A stretch of 64,000 nt of DNA, from NCBI RefSeq assembly GCF_921293095.1, contig NC_060254.1, forward strand, positions 56,900,069-56,964,068, read 5' to 3'. The translations under genes were made by a program, and so were the position numbers. Positions within the stretch are counted from its first letter, which is position 1; each line of letters starts with the position of its first letter. Positions 35,984 through 45,814 of the stretch are shown here, piece by piece. Below the pieces are notes generated by a model, which was given only the letters and a program-made list of their open reading frames with translations, did no database searches and was not told where the DNA came from. Source of the DNA: Ischnura elegans (lineage: Eukaryota; Arthropoda; Insecta; Odonata; Coenagrionidae).

Positions 35984-36190
35984 CGAGGCATGATGGCCTG
36001 ATGGAAAAATTGTAGAAAGACAGGTGGAAGGGAAGAACGGCAAGGTACGGCCCCGACTGAGTTACGGGACAGGTTGTTTAGGATGTAAAAGAGAAGAAAT
36101 ACGTCGCCATGAAAAGGCTATCGGATAGGAGAGAGGAATGGAGAGCTGCGTCAAACCAATCTTAGGATTACGGTGATGACTAATTAGTTA
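35984..36190 (+). mobile_element. LINE 3' terminal fragment
   Basis: The plus strand reads RHDGLMEKL, stop, then VKEKKYVAMKRLSDRREEWR and ends near a GGTGATGACT tail. The minus-strand fragment at 45015 reads RHDGLMKTIVEGQ and VKEKKYVAMKRLADMREKWR. Both are the extreme C terminus of one LINE family; this one has internal stops. Confidence 0.7.
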
Positions 36191-36194
36191 GACA

Positions 36195-37140
36195 TTCCTA
36201 ATTACTGCTCTTACCGCCCTATGAAATTCGGATCGCTCTGACTTTAGCGATGCGAGCGTTGACTTTTGAAAAGTTATTTAATGCGCGATGGATGACAACT
36301 TATCTCAACTTATCTGCCTATCCTGTATTGTTATACATGTGACCATGAACATAGTCATTCGCTTTGTTACAATTTTCCCGCAGAAAAATGTTCTAGTCAA
36401 TCCCTGTCGAGAGATCATATAGCGGAAATCACAAATTAATTGAAATGCGAGTGAGATTGTAAGATGCTAAAAGAGCACTTAAGTGGATTCCGTAGTGGTC
36501 GCATGAAGTGCACTCCTGGGTCGATTGAGCAGCGACCTCGTCGATTCCGACACGGCTATTGCCGTCTCGATCGATTCCCAAGTCCCAACCACCGAGTCTC
36601 CCACCAGCCACTCGTACTGAATTTCCCAGCATGAACATTATCCTAGTTAGTAGAATTACCTATTTGTAAGCCAATGTCACAGATTGATTGTAGTCAAAAG
36701 TCTCTCCATATTTATTTTTTAATAATACAATAATAACAGACAGAGTAATTGAAAAAGAATAAAAGTCCTTTGGCAAATTATTACGAAACTTTCCAGAGTA
36801 GTCTTCTGGCTGTACTATTGAACGTAAGAGAACGTAAATCCCCGCTGCTTAAAGTCGGAAATAAAGACAGAAAAAGAAAGAGATGCACACTATAAAACAA
36901 GTTGGCAAAAGGAGTTTTCTGCTCCACCGAAAGCGGGTGACTATGATTCCATTGAAAATGGACCCATAAATATGTCAATTTAGAGTAATAATTATGATTT
37001 TACTCAGCCTCTTTTCCGCTCAAAATTTGGCTGTTTTTGAGCATTCCAGCCTGACTCTGCAAGAGTTAGGAATTAGCGGAGGAGATGGAATGCGGAGCTA
37101 AAAATACAAAAATAGGAAATAAATGAGAGAATATAGAACA
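36195..37140. other. Intergenic DNA
   Basis: No recognisable feature. Confidence 0.45.
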
Positions 37141-37143
37141 ATA

Positions 37144-37750
37144 CACGAGGCATATTAATAAAGTAAGAGCCGTTTGGCCACAGGAAAAAATATACTCATT
37201 TGAAACACATTCAATTGGCACTTTTAGTTGGCTACAAACCTACTTCCCTTCTCCACATAATCGCCGTTAGCCTCGAAGCATTTTTCGTACCGCTGCACCA
37301 GCACCTTTAACCTCTCTGCATAGAAGCTCGCCGCCTGAGAGTTGAACCAATTGGAATAAGTCACATGTTCACACCGCTGTCAAAACCAAAAAGAAAACTC
37401 AAGATTTTCGTTGGGAACTCTTTGACCACACACAGCACAGTCCTTACCTAGCACCTAGCGACTACCTCCTCTTCTTGCAGTTGAAACAGAGTCTCGGTGG
37501 GTAACGTTTCGTATCCGAAGAGGATCTCAACGGCGTTGCCAATTGGTCAAACTCTCAGGCGGCGAGCTTCTATGCAGAGGGGCTGAATAAGCTGGTGCAG
37601 CGCTACGAAACATGCTTTTGAAGTGAATGGCGATTATGTAGAGAAGTGAAGTAGGTTTGTAGCCAACTAAAAGTGCCAATTACATGTGTTTCGCCCGAGT
37701 ATATTTTTTCGTGTGACCAAACGGCCCTTTATTATATAATATGCCTCGTG
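37144..37750. mobile_element. mariner element, deletion derivative with 210-bp inverted arms
   Basis: The element lies between TA dinucleotides (37142-37143 and 37751-37752), as for Tc1/mariner. It starts CACGAGGCATATTA and ends TAATATGCCTCGTG. The left 211 bp (to 37354) are an inverted copy of the right 212 bp (from 37539), which include the transposase 3' coding end. The 5' half of a normal 1.3-kb mariner has thus been replaced by an inverted copy of its 3' end. Confidence 0.85.
37412..37649 (+). pseudogene. mariner transposase C-terminal remnant
   Basis: The transposase would cut and paste the element at TA sites. The remnant reads WELFDHTQHSPYLAPSDYLL, then a stop at 37502-37504, and after a frame change RFVSEEDLNGVANWSNSQAA, EGLNKLVQRYETCF, stop, and EVNGDYVEK. 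This matches the end of mariner transposases, where the motif YSPDLAPSDYHLF holds the third catalytic Asp of the D,D34D triad. Here that position (SPYLAP) is Tyr, so the enzyme would be inactive even without the stops. The N-terminal DNA-binding and first catalytic parts are absent. The second half lies in the right inverted arm. Confidence 0.85.
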
Positions 37751-37844
37751 TATGAATGTTCTTCTTTCAGGGTGGTAGCGAAATTCCTTATGACTCTTTG
37801 CGAAAAAATCATTGTTTTCACGTTTGATTGTTAAATGTTATCAA

Positions 37845-37930
37845 CAGTGCTTTTTTAATCCTCCGTTGTAAAGACCTATATGTGCTGTTTTCGGAGAAGT
37901 TGTAAATGAATAAATAAATATGATATAAAT
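37845..37930 (+). mobile_element. SINE 3' tail fragment
   Basis: GTAAAGACCTATATGTGCTG and TTTTCGGAGAAGTTGTAAATG before (AATA)n resemble the end of the SINE at 32452 (GTAAAGTCCAACACGAGCTG, TTTTCGGTGGTA, AATAAATAAA). Confidence 0.5.
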
Positions 37931-38087
37931 AAATAGCATGTAGGTACCTTTAAAATGACATAGAATTTCAAAAACGTGGTTGTTATTTTGAAGTATATTT
38001 GAAGTGAGGAAATTACTATTGGTGTTTATATAAAATAATTGCCAATTTAATTTTTAAAGTTAACGCGCGATTATTTTCGTAAAAAAA

Positions 38088-38221
38088 AGTTGGTGGTTGC
38101 TTCTGGGAAATGTTGCGTGGGTAATATTATCTGCTCGATGTTTCACTCCTCGTGCTGGGAGCGTTTTCAAGAGAATTGATAATGTCACCTACGCAGAATT
38201 TCCTGAAAGCAACCACCAACA
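38088..38221. mobile_element. Snapback element 4
   Basis: GTTGGTGGTTGCTTC on the left and GAAAGCAACCACCAAC on the right are inverted, with further paired blocks (GGGAAA/TTTCC, GCGT/ACGC, ATTATC/GATAAT). Read on the minus strand the centre holds CTCCCAGCACGAGGAGTGAAAC, where CTCC and GGAG can pair directly before TGAAAC. It then continues to CCCAGAAGCAACC, as in the other snapbacks. Confidence 0.65.
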
Positions 38222-38710
38222 TTGATAGAAGAAGCTGTGAAAATCTTCATACAAAAATATTTTCGTAACATTATGCAGATTCCCTTTCCAGACTCGATAG
38301 CAGCTCAGGGGTCGAAACTAGAAACGTGCGAAATGTGGTTCAACCGGAGAGTGACGAAAAAGAAATGGATCGATCAATTGAGTAATGAGGAAGGGCTGAG
38401 AGGAGCGGGAGAAAAACGACGTTTTCAAAAACACCGAGAAAAAGATCGGACAACTTGATCGGGCGCATCATTCGGTGTGATGGAGGCAATCGCCGGTGAA
38501 CGAGCGGACGAGAAGAAAGGCAAAAGGCGGCCCCGAGAGAGATCCGTAGGACAGGTTCTTATGGGTGTGGTGAATAAGAAATGCGTAAACATGGAAAAGG
38601 TTAGCAGGTGGGAGAGTGCGGTGGTGATCTACGTCAAACCAATCTTCGGATTGATGACTCGTAAAGATGATGGTGGTGATGATTCAGATTTGACACCAGT
38701 TATCCGTCAT
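38222..38710 (+). mobile_element. LINE C-terminal fragment
   Basis: CEMWFNRRVTKKKWIDQLSN (38330-38389), then after a frame change GERADEKKGKRRPRERSVG and WESAVVIYVKPIFG, correspond to the FEMW-RRM--I-W-D--SN and GRPR blocks of the same LINE family. The GATGATGGTGGTGATGAT tail follows (38665-38682). It directly abuts snapback element 4 on the left. Confidence 0.65.
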
Positions 38711-38828
38711 AAATCATATGCTGTGGATTTAGAAGACATTTAAACACCATGCTCAAATGGTCGTCTCCGATAATCCTGCCGAATATTTTGGTTAACTATT
38801 TCCTCATACAGACTTGATTACATATTTG

Positions 38829-38946
38829 GTAACACTATTACCATTTAGTGTAACCAGATATGGTTACACAAAATGGTAATAGTGTTACTATGGTTACACT
38901 GTGGTTACACAATATGGTTACACTACGCTGGCCAGATGTGGTTACA
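38829..38946. repeat. Palindrome and GGTTACAC-rich repeats
   Basis: GTAACACTATTACCATTTAG continuing to TGTAACCA (38829-38856) is repeated inverted at 38861-38888 with one mismatch and a 4-bp loop. The word TGGTTACAC then recurs four times up to the hAT insertion point at 38947. Confidence 0.7.
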
Positions 38947-38954
38947 CTAAATGG

Positions 38955-39443
38955 TAGGGGCGGTCATCAAACAAATTTTTTCGAAAGTCAAAGTTCGACA
39001 TATTACAAAATGTAGCCCGAGGTACCAAATGAGCAGAGAAAAAATTTTGTTCATGTAGGTTGACATCCTACGGTTGCACCAGGGCCGTTTATGTTAAGCT
39101 TAGGCAACCCGCAACACATTCCCTCTTTTTACGCTATTTCGGCGATAAATGTCGTGATTTTAATGATTTTTCAGCCGATTCTGCACCAGTCATGTATGAA
39201 ATAGTCGAGGTAAGCAACATAGGTCGAATAATAACTTTTATTATACAATCACCGGTATTAAAATGCAAAGAAACATAAAAAACTTTGAAATTTTCCTAAT
39301 TAATGGTATATATTTTAATTTGGTGTACTCGTATGGGCATGGTCGCACTAATATGACCCTACCGTTTATATACAACAACATTTTTCCCCTCTCTCATCCT
39401 AGAGTATGGATCTCCTCATCTCCCTACGGCCCGCCTATGAACT
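38955..39443 (+). repeat. hAT left terminal inverted repeat
   Basis: Matches the reverse complement of 41851-42339, with few differences (for example TAGGGG against TAGGGT near the tip). The plus ORFs in it and the minus ORF in the right repeat encode the same sequence and are not genes. Confidence 0.85.
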
Positions 39444-39628
39444 GATATAAATACACTGGTCAGGGATGTGAAAAGCCCTGATGCCTTCATCTGGCGAATA
39501 GGTCTTTCTTGCCTGCAATATCCTTTGGAAGGCTACTCTTCGCGCTTCGACCCTTTCATCATTCACCAATGAGGTTGTTTTCTGGATGAGCGAAGAACGC
39601 TTTGCTCTGGATGAATTTCTCAAGAACT

Positions 39629-40594
39629 CTACTTTTTACGGAATTGTCTTATTCTCTTAAGCATTTCCCAGATGTGTTCTGCTTCTGTAATCTTCCAATT
39701 TTTCTTTATTGTGAACCCCATAGGAATATAGAGTTTCATCATAGTCTTGGTTATTGAATTCAAAGCCACTGTTGGTCTTGTTTCTATGTAAACGCGGATC
39801 ACTCTGTTGGCCGTCATTCCCCATCTGCTGTTATTCATTTCCCCATTATCGCGATCAGCCAGCTCTTGTGGGATGTATCCCCTGGAAATACCACGAGCCA
39901 TGTCCAGCGAATAATTTTGGTATTTGCTGATGAAAGATGAATTTAGTTCAGGATCAGGTAGACCAAGATCAATCGTCTGAAATTTCATTAGAGGTAGCTG
40001 CGCACAGGTCTTTAGTTGGCGACCAACTGACCCAATGTAGATATTTGGTCCCGTCGTTGGCCGATCAAATTTCTCCATTATAAGTCGAAGAGGAAGTTCA
40101 TCTGAATGCAGAAGGCACTTAAATCTATAAGGCACGCCCGAGACGCACGTCGATAAAACATATAGCGCCTCCCTTCCAGCCAGTCGCGGTGTTCGAATGT
40201 GATCCATCACAACCGATGCACCGTATGGAAGACGTGTCAATTATAGCAGCTTCAACTAATTCGAGGATAGAGTTTCCGAGCCATTCTGTTTCTCCTGTTT
40301 CAGTTTATGCATGTCCCAAATGAACCCCGCCGGGTTCTGCAAGGATGACTACATGCTCTTCGGTTATGTCGTGATGCGCACTTCATTGTTGCTGCACAAT
40401 TCCCTGATTTTCGTCTTCTCTTTTCTTCCCTCGAAGAACAATGCTATCCTCGGTTGATCTCTAAGCTTTTCCATATCCTCTGAAGTCGCAAGCTCTCTGT
40501 ATTTCTTCCTTTGTCGCGCAATTTTCTTCCGGTCGACAATCATCGATGCATGTTCAGGTGTGACCTGGCCGACGTCTTCAAACGCTTCAGTCAC
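39629..40594 (-). pseudogene. Broken transposase-like gene of the hAT-type element
   Basis: Three blocks appear in order on the minus strand. Block 1 (40594 to about 40370) has DRKKIARQRKKYRE and IALFFEGRKEKT. Block 2, in another frame (about 40360-40150), has EEHVVILAEPGG, a TAA stop at 40305-40307 and IGCDGSHSNTATGWKGGA. Block 3 (40240-39629, 203 residues open) has LLHSDELPLR, TTGPNIYIGSVGRQL, NSRWGMTANRVIRVY and SITKTMMKLYIPM. I recall this block order from a multi-copy insect family with an SRW-TANR motif, usually lacking a formal name. Its placement in a hAT-type element rests on the TIRs and 8-bp duplication, since I see no clear hAT dimerisation motif. Upstream minus sequence (40900-40600) may be a decayed N-terminal part. 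It is not functional. Confidence 0.7.
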
Positions 40595-41608
40595 AAGGGT
40601 TGCTGCAAACCGCTGGCTACGTTGTGCCTTTTCACCGATTGGCAGGTCACAGGCAGCTTCAGGATGTTGCGCGCCGAGCTATTATAGGATGGGCGGGAGG
40701 ATGGTTGCCATTCGTCGCCGAGCACAGGCGGCGAGTCATTTTGAACTTTAGAGCACTAAGACTTGAATTTAGAACCAATTTTCTGAATGATGTCCTACTT
40801 TCAAATGATTCCTCCGTTTTTATCATTTTTTTTCTTTGGCAGATTGCTTCCAATGTTTTTTGTGGTTTTCCAATCAATGGTCCCAATCACTAGTTCTCCG
40901 GTTGATCTTTGGTCTAAAAGGAATGATATTTCTTCATTTTTAATTTACGTCTTCGGCTTACAAATACACTAGGCCAATTTTGGAAGACACATTGAGGAAA
41001 ATAAAACAATATTTTAACATCTTCCTTGAATTAATAAAGTCTCGATGGGCAACAGAGGAATTTTTCTTCTTTGTGCTCTTCATAATTTTTTTACATTTCG
41101 TGTTGTATCTCTAAACTGCCATGAGGATGCCGCAGTTCGACATTAAAGGTCCAGACGCGTCGTTCTACACTTGGTCCACTCTGTCGGCGACAACATGGGC
41201 AATCTCCTGGACCGATTGATCAAAGTCTCATCTTTCTTGCATCTTTTCCATCTTCACCCATTAGTAATACTTCATAATATCTTCATATGTGGGAAGATAT
41301 CTCCCAAACATCTGTCGAGGAGCGCCAAAGAGATGACTCTCAACTGAAGAGCGTGTCAATACATTCATTGTTTATTTTAGTTGCTTCTCCATTAAAAAAA
41401 TCACTTCGTCACGAAATCCTTGCCTCACAAAACCTTGCGAAAGGCCATCCACATGAACAAGACAATTCATCAATAGCGTACAGGGAATATGTATATAGTA
41501 AAGGAGAATAGAGGGGAAATGGAGAAAAAGGAGAGGATACCGGCAAATGTTACTTTGTTTTAATTTGTATTTACATAGCCTTCAGCAGCTCACTTCCTTC
41601 CAATCTGT

Positions 41609-41852
41609 TTAATTACCATTTATCTCCACCAATTTTGGATACAAAAAAGATTGCATCTTAACTGGTACGTCATAAGACTTGAAGGGTGGGTAGTAATGGG
41701 AGAAGCTGGAGTTGGAGCGCCCTCCACTTGGCGAGTTCTGGGTCTCCCTGAGAGCCAGAGTGGCACCTGTTCTCATGGTGGGTGAAGAACTGCAAAATTT
41801 GGAACACGGAGTCATTTTCGTAGACGATGTAGCCTGAGCAGTGCGTTGACAT
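41609..41852 (-). pseudogene. Possible first exon of the transposon gene
   Basis: An ATG at 41850-41852, just inside the right inverted repeat, opens a short frame (HCSGYIVYENDSVF, ILQFFTHHENR) that overlaps a second open frame. It reads in the same direction as the transposase-like gene. It could be the N-terminal exon, shifted by an indel. The evidence is position only. Confidence 0.3.
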
Positions 41853-42339
41853 TAGTTCATAGGCCGTAGGGAGACGAGGAGATCCTTACTCTAGGATGGG
41901 AGAGGGGAAAAATGTTGTTGTATATAAACGGTAGGGTTATATTAGTACGATCATGCCCATACGAGTACACCAAATTAAAATATATACCATTAATTAGGAA
42001 AATTTCAAAGTTTTTTATGTTTCTTTGCATTTTAATACCGGTGATTGTATAATAAAAGTTATTATTCGACCTATGTTGCTTACCTCGACTATTTCATACA
42101 TGACTGGTGCAGAATCGGCTGAAAAATCATTAAAATCACGACATTTATCGCCGAAATAGCGTAAAAAAGAGGGAATGTGTTGCGGGTTGCCTAAGCTTAA
42201 CATAAACGGCCCTGGTGCAACCGTAGGATGTCAACCTACATGAACAAAATTTTTTCTCTGCTCATTTGGTACCTCGGGCTACATTTTGTAATATGTCGAA
42301 CTTTGACTTTCGAAAAAAGTTGTTTGATGACCGACCCTA
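41851..42339 (-). repeat. hAT right terminal inverted repeat
   Basis: Inverted copy of 38955-39443. The outer tip is GACCGACCCTA. Confidence 0.85.
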
Positions 42340-43055
42340 CTAAATGGTAAAGGTATGATATTAGTGTGATATTCGTATTTTATCATTGGGCTATATGAAG
42401 AGGATAAAATCTTCGATGCAATCGTTTCTCTTACACCTGCATCCTATTTTGAGACTGTATGCTTACCTACATATTGCAATTCCGGTTCGCGTCCTTCTCC
42501 TTGTGCAAGTTGGCTCATTTTTACCGGCTTCAAAAATAAGCTAATAAGTGAATCGGGTGAACAAAACCTCCAACAAGTTCTCAAGATGGAAAGGTGTAGC
42601 CATCCGGCTACGATTGGTGGAAATGGTTCAACTTCTATTCAGTACATTCGAGTAATGTTACGGGATAGGGTGGAGACCCTTGGAAAAAATGCCATGTGGT
42701 TACACTAAATGGTAAAGGTATGATATTAGTGTGATATTCGTATTTTATCATTGGGCTATATGAAGAGGATAAAATCTTCGATGCAATCGTTTCTCTTACA
42801 CTTGCATCCAATTTTGAGACAGTATGCTTACCTACATATTGCAATTCCGGTTCGCGTCCTTCTCCTTGTGCAAGTAGGCTTATTTTTACCGGATTAAAAA
42901 ATAAGTTAATACGTGAATCGAGTGAACACAACCTCCAACAACTTCTCAACATGGAAAGGTGTAGCCATACGGCTACGATTGGCGGATACGGGTTAACTTC
43001 TATCCAGTACATTCGTGCTTACTGGACACGGTGGAGGCCCTTAGGAAAAAATGCC
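42340..43055. repeat. 365-bp tandem duplication (two units)
   Basis: Unit 1 starts at 42340 and unit 2 at 42705; both begin CTAAATGGTAAAGGTATGAT and share ATCGTTTCTCTTACAC, ATATTGCAATTCCGGTTCGC and GGAAAAAATGCC. The copies differ at scattered sites. Unit 1 is split from its leading GGTTACAC sequence by the hAT insertion, and unit 2 serves as its empty-site reference. The 125-residue minus ORF across unit 2 has no motifs. Confidence 0.85.
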
Positions 43056-43167
43056 GTGTTGGGACCAATATTTCGCCGGAAGAGCGAGTAGTACCGAGCG
43101 GTCGAAGCAAGGACAATCGCCGCGATGTGAATACGCCTTTACTTGCGACCATAGAGGCGCATTGATG

Positions 43168-43260
43168 ATACTTTGATTTGATTTATTTCTTTTACCTGGC
43201 TCAGATGAGGCCAAAACCCGGCCCCCTTTTCCACTGGGCCAGGGCTCTCTTTACAAGGAA
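43168..43260 (-). mobile_element. Candidate retroposon 3' tail
   Basis: On the minus strand GAGCCCTGGCCCAGTGGAAA leads to GGCCTCATCTGAGCCAGGTA and a tail AAAAGAAATAAATCAAATCA. A terminal hairpin-prone region before an A-rich repeat tail looks like the end of a SINE or LINE. Confidence 0.4.
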
Positions 43261-43539
43261 AACGGAAAATTAAATGGAAACTTGAAGCTTAGACGTGGTG
43301 GAAGGGCTCCATATTATCAATAAAAGGTACTGAGTAACTTCCAAAAACATTTTTTTTTATATATATTTAAAATGTATATTTTTTGGGAGTTACAAAGTGT
43401 CTGTTATTGATGATAACAGACGATTACAGGACCTTAGCTAGGGCTTCTATTGATAACGACAACTACCTCTTATGGAGAGTTACGAAAATAAAGTCAGGTT
43501 TAGGAAAAAATAGGAACATCTAAGCGTGACACTCAAGAA

Positions 43540-43765
43540 AGAACTAAGTATTTGTGATATACATTACCCCTTGAATCTACACTCGGAAGCTACTTCGTTT
43601 AAATGCATTCCATATCGACAGATCAACAGTTTTTTAAACAATACCCAAGCATTAATAAGTATTTGAGGTATACATTATTCCTTGGATGTATACTCCGAAG
43701 CTACTTCGTTTAAATGCATTCCATATTGCTGATAAACAGTTTTTTAAACAATACCCAAGCATTAA
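43540..43765. repeat. 111-bp tandem duplication
   Basis: GAAGCTACTTCGTTTAAATG at 43586 recurs at 43697, and ACAGTTTTTTAAACAATACC follows in both copies. Two units, with small indels. Confidence 0.75.
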
Positions 43766-44103
43766 TTCATGACCAGTACTTGAATTTATTATCATTACCA
43801 ATGCATGCCTTCAACTGCTGATTTTATCGTTAATTTAGGCATAAATTTAAATTTTCTGCTCTTGCGTTGACTTAATGGGATTACGTAAGCGAAGCACTGT
43901 TCCTCCAGAGTTTTACCCTGCGTATATATATTTTTCAGAGAAACTGTTTCGCTTGTATATATGCAGAATCAACTGAAATCTGTTATCCTAGAAAAATGGA
44001 TGTACCTGCGTAAAGAAGTATGCGGAATTGAGAGCGCTTAAAATTTTACTTTAAATAGTCTTTTGATAGTCTGAGGCGTTACTTTATGGAATTTACTCAT
44101 TAT

Positions 44104-44252
44104 GATTAAAAAAGTTTTACTTTGTTTTTCCACATATACTTTATTAACACGCGACCATGGTTTCGACGCACTGCGTCATCACCTGGCGATGAGCACCATG
44201 TCGCGTGTTAATAAAGTATATGTGGAAAAACAAAGTAAAAATTTTTTAATCA
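44104..44252. mobile_element. Snapback element 5
   Basis: Left arm 44104-44160 (GATTAAAAAAGTTTTACTTT... CGCGACCATGG) and right arm 44196-44252 are nearly perfect inverted copies around a 35-bp centre. On the minus strand the centre reads GGTGATGACGCAGTGCGTCG followed by AAACC, where GACGC and GCGTC can pair just before GAAAC. The arm tail, TTAATAAAGTATATGTGGAA, resembles the tail of the element at 56680. Confidence 0.7.
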
Positions 44253-44254
44253 TT

Positions 44255-45010
44255 CAAATAGTCTGCCGAAGGGCTTCACTTCAAGCTAATTCCAATGCTA
44301 TCGATATGCGAAAAATACTAAGATAATATCTACAATCTTTGCCATCAAATATCAATAAATTAATCAAATCCACTACGCAAAATGCTTACAGTAGCGCTTA
44401 TAACTTTGATATCATTTACCGTTGGTATCATGATGAATTGAAATGCTTATTATGATGCCGGTTGAATTTTAGAGACTGTTCCCGGTGACATAAATATTTT
44501 GATATATTTTGTTTTATCATTGCGAAATATGGAGTTTACCAAAACAGACGCATATTTACTCTTCGACGAGGGGATTGGTATTTTCCGACGTCAACGCCAG
44601 TATTCCCCGGGCGGAGAGTGGGACCCTTGCCGCCAGAAGACGTGGGGACGGCCGGCGGGGCACAGTGGCCAGGCGACTGCCCCGCTCTCGTGAACTCAAG
44701 TCGAGGCACTAAGGGGACGCATATCTTCGTCCTACCCGAACGTAATTTTTTTCGTGACGAATTGTCCGCTTTAAAAATTGAGCTACATTCTCGGAGTTAT
44801 AAGGATGCATGGAGAGCAGGCCCTGGTCTACATTACATTATAGCTCATATTTGAAAATTTTTTACCTCAGACTTTTTTCTTACTTTTCTCAAATGCAATT
44901 TGTTTATGCTTAAGAGGCACAAAAATAAAAAAATGGAGTTCTCTATACTAATACACTGAAAATTTAGAAAGTATGGCGCAAGGTTAAAACGAGTAATTAG
45001 TCACCTCGTC
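44255..45010. other. Intergenic DNA
   Basis: There is a GC-richer patch at 44585-44715 with overlapping short ORFs but no motifs. Confidence 0.4.
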
Positions 45011-45014
45011 ATTA

Positions 45015-45290
45015 TCATCATCATAAGTCAATAATCCTATGATTGGCTAGACGAACTCTCCATTTCTCTCTCATATCCGCTAACCTTTTCATAGCCACAT
45101 ATTTCTTCTCTTTTACATCCTTTATAACCTGTCCTATGTAACTCATTCGAGGCCGTACCTTGCCCATCTTCCCTTCCACCTGTCCTTCTACGATTGTTTT
45201 CATCAAGCCATCATGTCTCATAATGTGGCCAACTGAGTTGTACCGTCATCTTGCTAAGGTTTTTTGAAGTCTTCAGCTAGCGGGATGAAA
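45015..45290 (-). mobile_element. LINE C-terminal fragment
   Basis: An open minus frame reads RHDGLMKTIVEGQVEGKMGK, RPRMSYIGQVIKDVKEKKYV and AMKRLADMREKWRVR, the C terminus of the LINE family also at 598, 35984 and 38222. Beyond its end are ATCATCATCAT repeats, the family's tail read in reverse. Confidence 0.75.
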
Positions 45291-45664
45291 AATCACGACC
45301 GGTCCAGAGCACGGGTCGATGCGTTCTCTTGTGGCCAGAATTTCGCTATTTTTCCAGTGCAGTCAATTAGAGAAGAGTCAAGTGCTCCTGATTTTCGCAG
45401 GACTGGTGAAATTATTGGATAGATACATTTATACTGCACACAAAAATTACCGCTTTTTTATAAGCACTCATGGTTGCTCACTGATATTTCCTGATCGTAG
45501 AATCGATGACTACGCATAAATTTAAGACAAAGTTGACTGAATTTGGTGTTTTCCAATGGACATTTTCAATGAAGGCAGTGTCGTGTCTAGATACTCATTT
45601 AGGTGGAAAATGAGAATGTATATCTCTCCATCTTGGCCTCCTCCCTGACACTCATCTCGTGATA

Positions 45665-45810
45665 TTTGGTTTTTGCTTCTGTATGGAAGTGAGGCATGGA
45701 AAATGACAGCAAGGGAGAAATCAAGAGTTGTGGCTTTCGAAATGTGGTGATAAGAAAGATCCTTTAGGAAAGATGAGGACCAAATGGATCGAAAGATTAA
45801 GTTAAAAGGA
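45665..45810 (+). mobile_element. LINE fragment (opposite strand)
   Basis: The plus strand reads FLLLYGSEAWKMTAREKSRV and VAFEMW, then a stop. These are the LYGSEAW and AFEMW blocks that normally precede the fragment seen at 45015, but here on the other strand about 400 bp away. An inversion or two insertions would explain it. Confidence 0.7.
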
Positions 45811-45814
45811 ACCC

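Larger units (their letters stand above)
38955..42339. mobile_element. hAT-type transposon, 3385 bp, long inverted repeats
   Basis: It begins TAGGGGCGGTCATCAAAC and ends GTTTGATGACCGACCCTA. The flanks are CTAAATGG on both sides (38947-38954 and 42340-42347). An 8-bp duplication and TAGGG-type ends point to hAT. The terminal inverted repeats are unusually long, about 489 bp (38955-39443 and 41851-42339), and almost identical. An uninterrupted paralogue of the target, with one CTAAATGG in TGGTTACACTAAATGGTAAA, lies at 42697-42716. The internal gene is broken. Confidence 0.88.

Noticed and set aside
39060..39445. Plus ORFs inside the hAT left arm
   Set aside because: The same peptide appears on the minus strand of the right arm because the arms are inverted repeats; there is no known domain.
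42635..43012. 125-residue minus ORF
   Set aside because: It covers one unit of a 365-bp tandem duplication, and the sister unit does not keep the frame.
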